The notes under the pieces: model-generated
Databases searched by the model: none
The model's input: only the letters and a program-made list of their open reading frames with translations
What the model was told of the DNA's origin: nothing
Source: Galeopsis tetrahit
Taxonomy: Eukaryota > Streptophyta > Magnoliopsida > Lamiales > Lamiaceae
Length of the DNA: 64,000 nt
Direction of reading: 5' to 3'
NCBI GenBank assembly: GCA_963675135.1
Contig: OY776126.1
Coordinates: 24,927,195 to 24,991,194 of the forward strand
Part shown: positions 54,173-64,000 of the stretch, in pieces
Numbering within the stretch: position 1 is the stretch's first letter
Layout of the letters: the number at the start of each line of letters is the position of its first letter
Position numbers and translations under genes: made by a program

Positions 54173-56026
54173 TGACTTGGATGTATTTTTGCACACTTTT
54201 TACAACTATACGATCCCCACAAGCGTATGGGTTCGTTAGTAGTACGATAAGTATACCAAGTAAAATTTCGTTTCAAGGACTTAATTGAGTGCTAGTGAAT
54301 CCCTAAAGCTACAAGTAAGTATGCTATTGTAGTAACTAAATGATGTGTTTTGGATTTTCGAAAATAAGCACAAAAATAGTAAACTATATTAACTAAAGTA
54401 ATAAGAACTAGTGACAAGAAATGACAATCTATCTAACTTTCTTTTGAAAAGTGCAAGGGAAGTGTATTGCCTCGGGTGTTTCCGTTTTGTGAGCAATTAA
54501 GTGAACTAGTGAACTAATTACATGATTTTACTACAAATTTTGGTTAAGCTAAAGGCTATCACATAAGTGTGCAAACCCCCTCGAAAGGCATAGGTAAACA
54601 TCGTGCATTGATTAGCAATTATAGGATCTAACCAAATACCATAAGCTCCTAAGATATTGTTGCATAAGCACTTTCAACACGGTTACTAATGCTTATGAAA
54701 CGCCCTCTCACCAAACTCCTAGACGACCTCTATTCGTTTAGTGTCTAAGGTTGTCGGTCTAGCCATTAACACCCCTCTCGGGTGAGCTAATTACTAATTA
54801 ACTTCTATTCAATTGATCAAAGCTCACACTCACACTCCCAATCATGCTACCCAACTCTCGTTGCAATAAACATAATCGAACATGCTTGCTAATAGGGTTG
54901 ATCAACCAAATGAATCAATCAAAGTACAACTCTAGAAACATAAACACCAAAATTATAAGCTAATCATGCAATTAATCCACAATTACACTAAATTCTCATC
55001 AAAACATCCACACCCAAGGCAATTGAGGATTAGCCCATGGTTCTAGAAGAGAATCCCATGGCTACAACAACAAACAACATCAAACTCATAATAAAATAAC
55101 AAGAGATTGAAGAAATTAAGAAAATACCAAATTAAATTGCAAAATAGAGTAATATCACCTTGATCATACGAATTTAGCTACAAAACGATGTAATAGACGA
55201 TGCCCGATGATAATCGTAGCTTGATTTGAAGTAAACACCACTATTCTATCTAATCTATTGAAGAAATTAAACTTAAAATGAAGAACACCTGCAACTATGT
55301 GAATGTGTGTGTGGAAAATGCTTGTAAAAAGAGTTCTCCCCTTTGGATTTTAAGAAAGGGAGTTTATATAGTGTTTGGGAAGGGTTTGAATGACATAATT
55401 GCAAGTTGATCCCTCAAAAATGGAGAAAATACAAGTTTGACACCGAAAATGGGGTGACTCGGCCGAGTTGGGGTCACTCGGCCGAGTGGGACACTTAAGA
55501 AGCGTGTAGCAACTCTTTCCAGCCGAGACTCGGCATTCATCCTTACTCGGCCGAGTGGGCTCACTCGGCCGAGTGCGCAGTAAAATGCAAAATTGCAGAT
55601 TCGGCCGAGTAACCTTACTCGGTCGAGTGATGTCCGATTCCAGGAGCTACGCATTCAACCTTACTCGGCCGAGTGCGCAGTAAAATGCAAAATTGCAGAT
55701 TCGGCCGAGTAACCTCACTCGGTCGAGTGCCTCTACACCTTCTCGTTCCATGCATAACTTTCGCCTCGGATGTCGGATTGACTCGATTCCTTTGGCTAAT
55801 CCACTCCGTTTTTCGAGACGAATCCAACCGTGCACTCCTCTTTCCGGTCCGATCACTTGTGGTATGTGTTTTGCTCCGATTTCCATCGTATTTCCTACAC
55901 AATCGACAAAACACAACCTTTCTCTCATTTCGGCTTAAACAATCATATTCACTGTATAATTCAATGAAATCAACATCAAATGAGCTTCAAATATGCATCT
56001 AAATCATGTAAATTCCACCCGAATCA
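54173..56026 (-). repeat. Athila-type 5' LTR
   Basis: 1854 bp, from tgacttggatg to cacccgaatca on the plus strand. It differs from the other LTR by indels and scattered bases. Confidence 0.92.
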
Positions 56027-56031
56027 ATACA

Positions 56032-57092
56032 CCAATAATATATACACACGAATAATATACATACACCATGAATATACATACACAAATTAATACATACACA
56101 TAAACTGAAAATAGTATTATACGCGAATATACATATATATATATATACAAGCTAGAGTACGTACTTGTGGGAGTGAGAGACGATGCAACGGCGATGTACG
56201 GCTGGAGCTAGAGGAAGTCGACGGCGACGAAGAGTGAGAGTAGTGCGGCGACGATGACGAGGAGTGAGAGGGAGTGATGCGACGGCGACGGCGACAGCGC
56301 GAGGAGCGAGGAAGGAGACCGGCGACGGCGCGAGGAAGGAGGCCGGCGACGTTTGATTTGTGGGACAACTCTTCGATCTGTTTTTTGAAATTAGGTTTAA
56401 AATAAAATCAAAGCAGAAAACATAATGATTCTGTTTTTTTTTTTCAAAGCAGAAAATCAACAAAAGCAAAAAACCATAGTTTTCCAGTTTTCTTCAAAGC
56501 ACAAAACTTTATTTTTTTCAAAGTAAATAATAAAACTAAAAAATTAAATACACCTTACGCAGAGATATGGCGGAGCGTGGTGGTAGAGGGAGTGTCACGC
56601 AGAGCGGCGGTGGCGTGGTGGCAGAGCTGCGGCGGCGCAATGCAAACGCAGAGGTGAGTGGCGACAATGGGAATCGAAATAAACACAGAAAGAGGGTGGA
56701 GTGTGGTGGCAGGGAGCGAGAGGAAGGCAGCGCGATGTAGATGCAGGAGGCGGTAATGTTAGGTTTGGGAGAGAAAGGGGAGAAACCCAGCTTCGACTTT
56801 GAAATTAATGTTGGAGGGTAGAGAAAACGCGTCTAATTAATTGAAATTTGGGGATGGAGGGCTTTGACCAAAATTTTGTGCTTGGAGAGCGGTTATGAAC
56901 CGCTTTCGAAGTGTATACTTGGAGAGCGGTTCTAAACCGCTGTCTAAGTGTTTCACTTGGACAGCGGTTTTGAACCGCTGTGTATGTTAAATTTTTTTTT
57001 TATAAAACCGTTCTCCAAGTGCTAACTTGGAGAGCTTTTCGAAAAAAAGAGCTCTCCAAGTGTAGCTCTCCAAGCTTAAATGTGTAGTAGTG
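56032..57092. mobile_element. CACTA-2 right part
   Basis: AT-rich, then a GC-rich block (56150-56360), an AT-rich segment, a second GC-rich block (56560-56760), and subterminal units at 56880-57075 that mix the gagagcgg and gacagcgg forms. It ends TGTAGTAGTG. Frames across the GC-rich blocks are low-complexity and not called. Confidence 0.82.
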
Positions 57093-57131
57093 GTTGATGT
57101 TGAACTGGGTTCCAAGATAGATAGATTGCAC

Positions 57132-58425
57132 TCACATTATCGCAGTAGACGATCGTAGCAGTGGGTAAAGGAAAATTAGCTCAAGTAAAAGATTGTGAAT
57201 CCAACAAGTATCAGACACTACTTTTGCGACGCCACGATACTCAGTTTCTACACTCGAGCGAGACAAAGTTTTTTGCCTCTTAGATGACCAAGACAGAAGT
57301 TGTCCCCCAAGAAAACACAATAACCTGATGTGGAGCGGCGAGTGTCCGGACAACTAGCCCAATCAGCATCAGTATATGCGACAAGCGAGGAATAAGAAGA
57401 TGGAGATACATGAAGGCCATAATCAAGTGTGCCTTTTATGTATCGTAGAACTCGTTTGACAGCCGCCATATGAGCTTCACAGGGATCATGCATGAATAGA
57501 CAAATTTGTTGCACAACTTACACTATATCAGGACGAGTAAATGTGAAGTACTATAAAGCACCAGCTATGCTTCGGTAGAGTGTCGGCCGGATCCGATACT
57601 GGTGGATTAGAAGTAAGCCCAATTTTTGGCTTAGTGTCCATAGGAGTAAGCGAAGGTTTGCAAGTCAAAAGGCCGGTATGACTCAGGATTTCTGAAGCAT
57701 ATTTGCGTTGTGATAGAAAAATACCACCCTTGTGCGTTGAAAGATTTATGCCCAAGAAATAGTGTGCAGGACCCAAGTCTTTCATTTCAAATTCAGAGCT
57801 GACCTGTGATATAAACTGTCGATGAAGAGAATCCGAGGAGGCAGTTAATAGGATATCATCAACATAGAGAAGCAGGTAAGCCATTTGGTCACCCTGAAAA
57901 TAAACAATCAACGAGTGATCACACCTGCTTCGAACAAATCCAAGAGAAGTAACATAGTCAGTGAACCTCTTATTCCAAGCCCGAGGAGCCTGTTTTAACC
58001 ATATAAGGATTTCTTCAATAGGCAAACATGATCAGGAAATGTAGAATTTCGAAACCCCACTAGCTGATGCATTCTTTAATAAGGTTGCCATGAAGAAAGG
58101 CATTCTTCACGTCAAGTTGGTGGATAGACTAGTTTTTGGAAAGAGCAAGAGATAGAACTATGCGAATGGTAGCAGGTTTCACCACGGGACTGAATGTCTC
58201 ACCACAATCGATCCCTACCCGTTAAGTTTGTCCATCACCTACAATACGAGCTTTGTGCCTTTCAAATGAACCATCAACAAGTTTCTTGTGAGTGAAAATC
58301 CACATATAACGAATTACATTAGCATCGATAGGACGGGGAACCAACTCCCACGTCTTCTTAGCAATAAGAGCATTAAATTCCTCCTGCATAGCCATTTTCC
58401 AAATTTGGATCTTGTAAAGATACAA
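57132..58425 (-). pseudogene. copia-4 RT and RNase H
   Basis: RT: WELVPRPIDANVI and FTHKKLVDGSFERHKARIV (58425-58222), then LKQAPRAW, YVDDILLTAS, EFEMKDLGPAHYFLGI (58025-57528). RNase H: RVLRYIKGTLDYGL, YTDADWASCPDTRRSTSG (57514-57248) and SSVETEYRGVAKV (57353-57132). At least three frame changes and several stops. Confidence 0.9.
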
Positions 58426-58554
58426 TAGATTTTTTTGGAATGGGTGATTTAGTGAGGGTAGTAAGAAGGTTGAATATATGTTTCTAACGGATTATGCCAT
58501 GTTGGCTTCGAGTGATAGGTCTGTTAGGTGGTTGAGGTGGTTCGGCTGGCGGAA

Positions 58555-58859
58555 TTAGATGAGGAGGGTTGGCCACAATGTGTGGTGGCTCGGCCGAAGG
58601 AGTTTGAGGGGCAGCGTTGAAAGGTGATGCAAGATATATAGAGACAATGCATCATCCAAAAAACGATATGAAGAAGAATCTAGAGGACCATTATCAGGAA
58701 ATGGAAACCTGGATTCGTTAAAGAGAACATGGCGACACACTATGATCTTTTTGTTGATCATGTCAAAACATTTGTAACCCCGATGGTTGGAGGGATAACC
58801 AAGGAAAACACATGGTGTAGAGCGAGGTTGGAGCTTATGGATCGTGGATGAGGGAAATA
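58555..58859 (-). pseudogene. copia-4 integrase C-terminal piece
   Basis: The minus strand reads STIHKLQPRSTPCVFLGYPS and then NHRGYKCFDMINKKIIVCRHVLF, the usual end of copia integrase. Roughly 40-50 residues normally found before it are missing at the LTR insertion. Confidence 0.85.
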
Positions 58860-60212
58860 TGACTTGTCTCGTTTTTCAACACTTTTTAAAGCACTTTACA
58901 ATACGAGCCCCACAAGCGTATGGGTCAGATTGTAGTACGTAAGTACGACCAAGTAGTTTGTTCGTTCCAAGGATTTAATTGAGTGCAAGCGAATCCCTAA
59001 AATTACGAATGCTATTGTAGTAACTACACGTGTTTGTTTGGATTTTTGGGAATAAGAACAAAAGTATTAAACTAGATTAATTAAAGTAATGAGAACTAGT
59101 GACAAGAAATAACAAGCTATCTAACTTTCGTTGGAAAGTGCAAGAGAAGTGTATTACCTCGGGTGTTTCCGTTTTGTGAGTAATTAATGAACTAGTGAAC
59201 CAATTACATGAATGAGCTATGAATTCAGATTAAGCTAAAGGCTATCACATATGTGTGCAAACCCCCTCGAAAGGCTCTATGCTAACAACGTGCATTGATT
59301 AGCAATTATAAGATCTAACCAAATACCATAAGCGCGTAAGATAGTGTTTTATAAATACTTTCAACACTGTTACTAATACTTATAAAACACCCTCTCACCA
59401 AACTCCTAGACGACCTCTATTCGTTTAGTGTCTAAAGTTGTCGGCCTAGCAATTAACCCTCTCTCGGTTAAGCTAATTACTACTTAACTTCTATTCAATT
59501 GACCAAAGCTCACACTCACACCCCAATCATGCAAACCCAACTCTCGTTGCAATTAAAATAATCGAAAATGCTTGCTAATAGGGTTGATCAATCAAATGAA
59601 TTAATCAAAATACAACTCTAGAAACATATATACCCAAATTCTAAGCTAATCATGCAATTACTTCACAATTACACTAAATTCCCATCAAAACTTCCACACC
59701 CAAGGCAATTGGGGATTAGCCCATGGTTCTAGAAGAGAATCCCATGGCTACAACACAAAATAACATAAAGCCCATGCTAATTAATAGAGAAATTGCGATG
59801 TAGAAAGTAATTACCATATTGAAACTTAAAAATGAGAGATATCACCTTGATAATGGATTTGTAGCTATAATATGATGAAATAAACAAAGCCCACTTACAA
59901 TCCTTGATTGAAATGACAAATTAACTAAGTTCTAAGCTAATCTATGGAAGAACTAGAAGGAAAAATGCTCCAAAACCTATTACTGTGTGATACTATGTGT
60001 AGAGTCTTCTCAATGTGTGTAGTCCTCTCTCAAAAACGAACTTTGGACTTTATATACCCTTCCAAAAGTGTTTGACACGTGCCCTTAGGTCGAAACACGA
60101 TTTTAGGCGAATTTTGATGTCACTCGACCGAATTGCTTCTTGCATCTTCTTTTGTGCATCATTTCCGATCTGTGGCTCCAATTGGCTCGGAGAACTGGGG
60201 TTTGATATGACA
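58860..60212. mobile_element. LTR related to the Athila-type element, solo
   Basis: It begins tgacttgtctcg and shares many blocks with the LTRs at 47226 and 54173, including gcaaaccccctcgaaaggc, caccctctcaccaaactcctag and gaggattagcccatggttct-like words. The palindrome array is reduced to a degenerate trace near 60118. No internal region is attached. The flanks (aaata on the left, tatat on the right) do not match, so the ends are approximate or a deletion followed. Confidence 0.78.
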
Positions 60213-60970
60213 TATATATGATGGCGAGGTAAGATGTTTAGTATATAAGTTGCCATATGGAGGGCCTGATGCTATAATGTGCAGGGAATAGTTGCACAAA
60301 ACAAAAACGTACGAATCATGTTGTTTATCATACGAAATTGTCTCTCGGCCTTTCCATTATGAGAAGAAGTATAAGGGTATGAGTAACGTATGACCATACC
60401 ATTAGTAGAACAAAAATCAGCAAACATATTATTATTAAACTCTTGACCATTATCACATTGAAAAGACTTTATTTTACGCTCAAATTGTGTCCGTACAAAT
60501 GTGCGAAAAGACAAGAAAGCATCGAAAACTTGTGACTTACGAGCTAAAGGAAATGTCCATAGGAAATTTGAATAATTATCTTGGAAAATAACATAATACC
60601 TATGACCTATGGAGCTCAAAATAGGAGACGTCCATAAATAACAATGTACAATATCAAATGGATAAAAAGACGTAGACATAGAACTAGCAAATGGAAGTTT
60701 TATATCTTTTCCTACACAACAAGAATTGCAAAGAGAAGTTGTTTGCAATTTATTACAAGAAATGCGTTTATTCTTACGCAAAGACTCTAAGATAGATATT
60801 CCTGGATGCCCTAATCTATCATGCCACACCCCTGGAGACAACGCAACAAGAGATGTTGAAGTGTTTGAAGTAATCGGAAATAGCTCCCCCGTACTCTCAA
60901 ACCTCATTAGAATGGTCCTCGTCCGATACTCCTTGACAGAAAAACCAAACGGATCAAACTCTATACACAC
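60213..60970 (-). pseudogene. copia-4 integrase core
   Basis: Minus-strand frame with WHDRLGHPG...C..C zinc finger, then VHCYLWTSP, FQDNYSNFLW, FQCDNGQEFNNN and HNGKAERQFRMI. The first catalytic Asp is replaced: HCYLWTSP stands where HxDLWGP is normal. A stop follows near 60272 and MATYILNILP continues in another frame. Confidence 0.88.
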
Positions 60971-62208
60971 ATAATTATCTCGCGTGAATTGATGAACAGG
61001 TACAAGATTCTTAATAATACCTGGAACATGTAAAACATTACGTAACGATAAGGGGGATGAGGGGAAAGTAGAGTTGCAGTTCCAGTACCCAAAATTGGAA
61101 GTTGTTGACTGTTACCAACAAGAATGGAATTAGGAATGCTCAAATTGAAATAAGACGAAAGAGTACCGGAACCCGAAGTTATGTGGGATGTAGCATCAGC
61201 GTCCATATACCAACTCGCATCGGGGGGTGTCAGACCAAGTGTAATCATTGCAACTTCAATGTCCATAGGAGAGGGACCAGTTTGCGCCGCATAAGCTTGA
61301 GGACGTGGCCCAAGAACGCCCGACTAGGATGATGACTGGGGGGGCCAGGGAGAGATGGACGAAGTTGTCCATGCCAGGGCATGGTGGGATATGGGCAAGG
61401 TGTAGTAGGCCAAGGCCACTGCCATGGACAGGGGGCAGCCCATTGATTTGGCGAAAAAGGTCCCAATCCCTGTGCCTGACCAGAAGTTGGATGCTGGGCT
61501 TTAACACCTTTCTTCTTCTTCATGCCACGACCAACAACAACCGTAGGTGAAAAACCAGGCTGGGTTAGACCAATAGGTGGAGTGGCAGCAGTAAGTAGAG
61601 CCGTGGCCGTAGCAGCCTTGCTGGATAAGGCAGCCTCCTCAAGCACAAGCATGGAACGTGCTTGGTAAAATTTCGGTAACGGATCACGTTAGCGAATCAG
61701 AGTGCCAATGCTGCCATACGCTTCTGTCAAGCCGTATACCATCTACAATACGAGCCTATCATTTGAGACAGGTGCCCCGACGTTTTGAAGTTGATCCGTT
61801 AAGATCTTCAATTTTGGCAATAGGGGAGAATTCATGTTCAAGAGATACTATATGGGAATTTTTATTATCCTCAAAGGTATCCTTCAATCGTTCCCACGCC
61901 GTAACAGCCTTCATATCCGGCTCAAGAATGGTATGAAGTAAATCCGATGAAATTTTCGCATAGATCCATTGTAAGACCGTGGCATCTAGGGTTAGCCACA
62001 TTTCTTTCTCTTCTGCGTCTATCGGAATTGGCGTGGGCGGATCAGAGGGAATAATGTGATGCAAGACACGATGCGAACAAGCATGAATCTTAAAGAGTTC
62101 TGCCCATGTACCGTATTGAACATTCTCCATCTCGAGGATGATGGAGATATGATTCTTGATATTGGAGACAGCCAAGGCTGGATGAAACGAATGCTTCAGA
62201 GTAGCCAT
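60961..62208 (-). pseudogene. copia-4 gag and protease
   Basis: Gag begins at ATG 62208 (MATLKHSFHP) with EKEMWLTLDATVLQWIYA, TAWERLKDTFEDNKNSHI and a frame break near 61760. It continues as a Pro/Gly/Trp-rich tail (61652-61245). Protease follows: DASWYMDADATSHITSGSG (61266-60961), where the usual DSG is DAD. Frameshifted and not functional. Confidence 0.85.
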
Positions 62209-62298
62209 GGTGATCGCCGGAAAACAAAGATTGAAAGAGGAATAGGAGCATCAGAAGTTTGGAGAGAAAGACTCCTTAATCTCGTGATACCATATAAG

Positions 62299-62418
62299 AT
62301 TATAATTTCCCTGTCCTTCTCATTTAAAGAAGATTGTCATATATACATCAATTATCGGTAATTAATCTACACTAATTAAGCTAAAATAATAACTACTGCT
62401 AATTACAATCAATCTACA
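62299..62418 (-). repeat. probable short 5' LTR of copia-4
   Basis: The minus strand reads from TGTAGATTG to about ATCTTATA, then the TGGTATCA primer site. No second LTR remains for comparison. Confidence 0.4.
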
Positions 62419-63073
62419 AATATATCCATATTTATATCTATTTATAAATATTTTATAATAAAATTGTGTATGTTGTTATATATAAAAATTAATTATTTAC
62501 CTCTCAAACCATAAGGTATGAAGATTATACTTACTTAAATTAAATCTAGTTGACGAATCAGGAATCCATTCTTGACAATCGAAGCCGCCGCTCCTGCCAC
62601 GTCATTCCACGTAAGATTCCAACAAATATTTTTTTCTAAGTCATAACGTTTTCCGAAAACGTCTCATAAAATTAAATGATCGTTTTAGTTTTGTGATCGT
62701 ATTTGATAAAATTCAAATATTAGCTCGAGTTTAAATTTTAAATTGTGACTATATAGCTCAAATTCAATTAATAATCAAACAAAAAATCTAAAATCGAATT
62801 TATAATTAATTTCACCCACCGATTCACTCGACTACAGTATTGAGAATATATATATTTATTCTCAATATACAGTACTAACCGCAAGAAACTGTAGAAATAA
62901 ACAGAATATATCTTCATCAACTACTTATTTATTTGGCGTCAAACCGTTGAAGTAACAGAAAAACGGCAGTTTCTGAACATAGAGAGAAAGTATTAGGAAT
63001 ATATATCTTGTACATATATCTATAAATACGTCATTTGTAAACCCTACGTCTTCCTCTTCGTCTTCCTCTCTTG
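62419..63073 (+). promoter_or_regulatory. upstream region of the 14-3-3-like gene
   Basis: AT-rich non-coding DNA without a recognised element. A tgaagtaacagaaaaacggca word at 62948-62968 recurs before the 14-3-3 remnant (38024). TATA-like stretches lie at 62998-63028 (gaatatatatc, ctataaatacg), 45-75 bp before the ATG, with CT-rich sequence between as in plant leaders. The exact transcription start cannot be set. Confidence 0.5.
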
Positions 63074-64000
63074 ATGGCTTCCTCTTCGTCTTCCTCTCTT
63101 GATCGTGAAAAGGCCGTTTACAGTGCTATGCTGGCGGAGGAAGCCGAACGCTACGAAGGTAAAACCTACGCTACAACTTGTATATCAATCCAAATATGTC
63201 GATTTGCATGTGTTGTATTTTAAATTAATATTGGGCCGGGATGCAGATATGGCAAAAAATATGAAGAGCGTGGCAAAAATAGGGGTGGAATTGACAACGG
63301 AAGAGAGGATTTTGCTATCAAGAGCGTACCAGAAAGTGGTTTGGTCTCGCAGAGAAGTTTTGAAAAAATTGAGACCAAAGGCGGATTGGAAGAAATATAT
63401 TGTTAGAGACATTCCGCCTAGTAATTATCGAATCAGTAGTGTCGAGACGAAAGTGAAGGCAGAGATCAAAGATATTTGCAGAGACATTCTGTCTATCATT
63501 GATGATTATCTCATTCCCTCCTGCAAACCCCAAGATCATACTAACACGGTTTTTGACTTAATGATGTGAGCTCGCTAAATTTTACTCCGGTTGGAATATT
63601 CCAATTTTCGCATTCCACCTTACTGGATCTTTAACATGCATGTGTCACCTTATTTTTTTCACTTTTCGTCTTTCCGAGAATATTTTGCGGATAAAATTGT
63701 TTCTTGGTTACGTACACCTCTGCCTGTACTAGTTATTTTCTTGAAAATTTCGGGTGAAAATTCCTGGCAAACTCCGTTTTTCTGAAGGAGTCAGTCATTT
63801 TCTATCAGGAATGAAATACTATTCATCGCATATCGATCTATATATTAGACTTGAGACCAAACTCCGTTCCACCTGGATCTTTAATTAACAGGCACGTGTC
63901 ACTCCTAGGACGTTGTTTATTTTTTTAACTTTTTGTGTTAACTTCAATTTAATTATCCTCCACTTTTGCAGGAAAGGGGATTTTTATAGGTATGCTGCTG
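63074..64000 (+). CDS. divergent 14-3-3-like protein gene, 5' part
   Basis: Three exons are visible. Exon 1 (63074-63158) begins MASSSSSSLDREKAVYSAMLAEEAERYE, with the first 14-3-3 helix. A GT-AG intron follows (63159-63246). Exon 2 (63247-63565) reads DMAKNMKSVAKIGVELTTEE, then ILLSRAYQKVVWSRREV, RISSVETKVKAEIKDICRDI and YLIPSC. The donor is ATGAT|gtgagc. Intron 2 is 63566-63971. Exon 3 starts at 63972 and joins in frame as MKGDFYRYAA, the usual M(K)GDYxRYLAE block; the gene runs off the window. 14-3-3 dimers bind phosphorylated clients. Here the phosphate-pocket Lys of AYKNV is Gln, Arg of ARR is kept, and Arg of SWR is Lys, and the ISSIEQKEE helix is replaced by a longer Lys-rich stretch (LRPKADWKKYIVRD). 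It is clearly in the family but may bind clients differently. The start Met is the first in frame. Confidence 0.88.

Larger units (their letters stand above)
47226..56026 (-). mobile_element. Athila-type gypsy derivative with gag and protease only
   Basis: 8.8 kb on the minus strand, with target duplication ataca at 47221-47225 and 56027-56031. LTRs are 47226-49060 and 54173-56026. The primer site is TGGCGCCGCTGCCGGGGA (54154-54171), typical of plant gypsy elements, and a purine tract AAGTTTGGGGGAGT abuts the 3' LTR. The single ORF holds gag and protease. No RT, RNase H or integrase lies between the ORF and the 3' LTR, so it depends on another element for replication. Confidence 0.93.
38702..57092. 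mobile_element. CACTA-2: CACTA transposon with three nested insertions
   Basis: Termini CACTAATACATATTTGGC (38702) and ...AAATGTGTAGTAGTG (57092), with target duplication gtt at 38699-38701 and 57093-57095. It interrupts the RNase H of copia-4, which reads through when it is removed. Its own sequence (about 3.2 kb) lies at 38702-40154, 42447-42639, about 46713-47220 and 56032-57092. No transposase is visible, so it is non-autonomous. CACTA-3, copia-3 and the Athila-type element are inserted in it. Confidence 0.88.
57093..62418 (-). mobile_element. copia-4: old decayed copia
   Basis: Minus-strand copia from a likely short 5' LTR (about 62299-62418, ending before a TGGTATCA primer site at 62288-62297) through gag, protease, integrase, RT and RNase H to 57093, continuing at 38701-38651 across CACTA-2. 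It carries many stops and frameshifts and is interrupted by an LTR at 58860-60212. Confidence 0.85.

Overview
This window is eudicot plant nuclear DNA. The evidence is 14-3-3 exons with GT-AG introns, an ALFIN-like exon pair, plant LINE, copia, Sirevirus, Athila-type, CACTA and Stowaway elements, and AT-rich spacers. I could not fix the species. Almost the whole window is transposon sequence, much of it nested. The only gene that looks intact is the 5' part of a 14-3-3-like gene at the right edge (from 63074). A decayed 14-3-3 relative lies at about 38024-38598 on the same strand.

Layout. 1-5029 holds LTR-like debris, a decayed 5'-truncated LINE (about 645-2885), an unassigned stretch, a Stowaway MITE (4028-4444) carrying a tRNA-type SINE (4146-4262), and a copia LTR fragment (4458-5029). 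From 5030 to about 37797 lies CACTA-1, a non-autonomous CACTA transposon cut into pieces by later insertions. These are a young 15.8 kb Sirevirus on the minus strand (5405-21250), a 6.3 kb LINE (21778-28066), a truncated LINE (28396-30977) that itself holds a deleted copia element (28440-29864), and a Tnt1-like copia (31171-37240) that holds a small CACTA-type MITE (35109-35303). Target-site duplications support most of these joins.

Right half. An old minus-strand copia (copia-4) starts near 62418 and was split by a second large CACTA insertion, CACTA-2 (38702-57092, 3-bp duplication gtt). Its last recognisable piece is 38651-38701. CACTA-2 holds CACTA-3 (40158-42443, duplication aag), which carries exons of an ALFIN-like PHD gene. 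It also holds a decayed copia with very short LTRs (about 42640-46712) and a gag-protease-only Athila-type element (47226-56026, duplication ataca). An LTR related to that last element sits in copia-4 at 58860-60212.

How it works together. There are no operons or host pathways here. The coding content is retroelement machinery: gag, protease, integrase, reverse transcriptase, RNase H, LINE endonuclease and RT, and a Sirevirus 3' ORF pair of unknown role. The points most worth attention are the three related CACTA elements, whose subterminal hairpin units show paired base changes in both arms, the ALFIN-like capture, the almost identical Sirevirus LTRs, the gag-protease-only element with a palindrome array in its LTRs, and the divergent 14-3-3 gene. 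All coordinates of decayed elements are approximate unless a target duplication is named.
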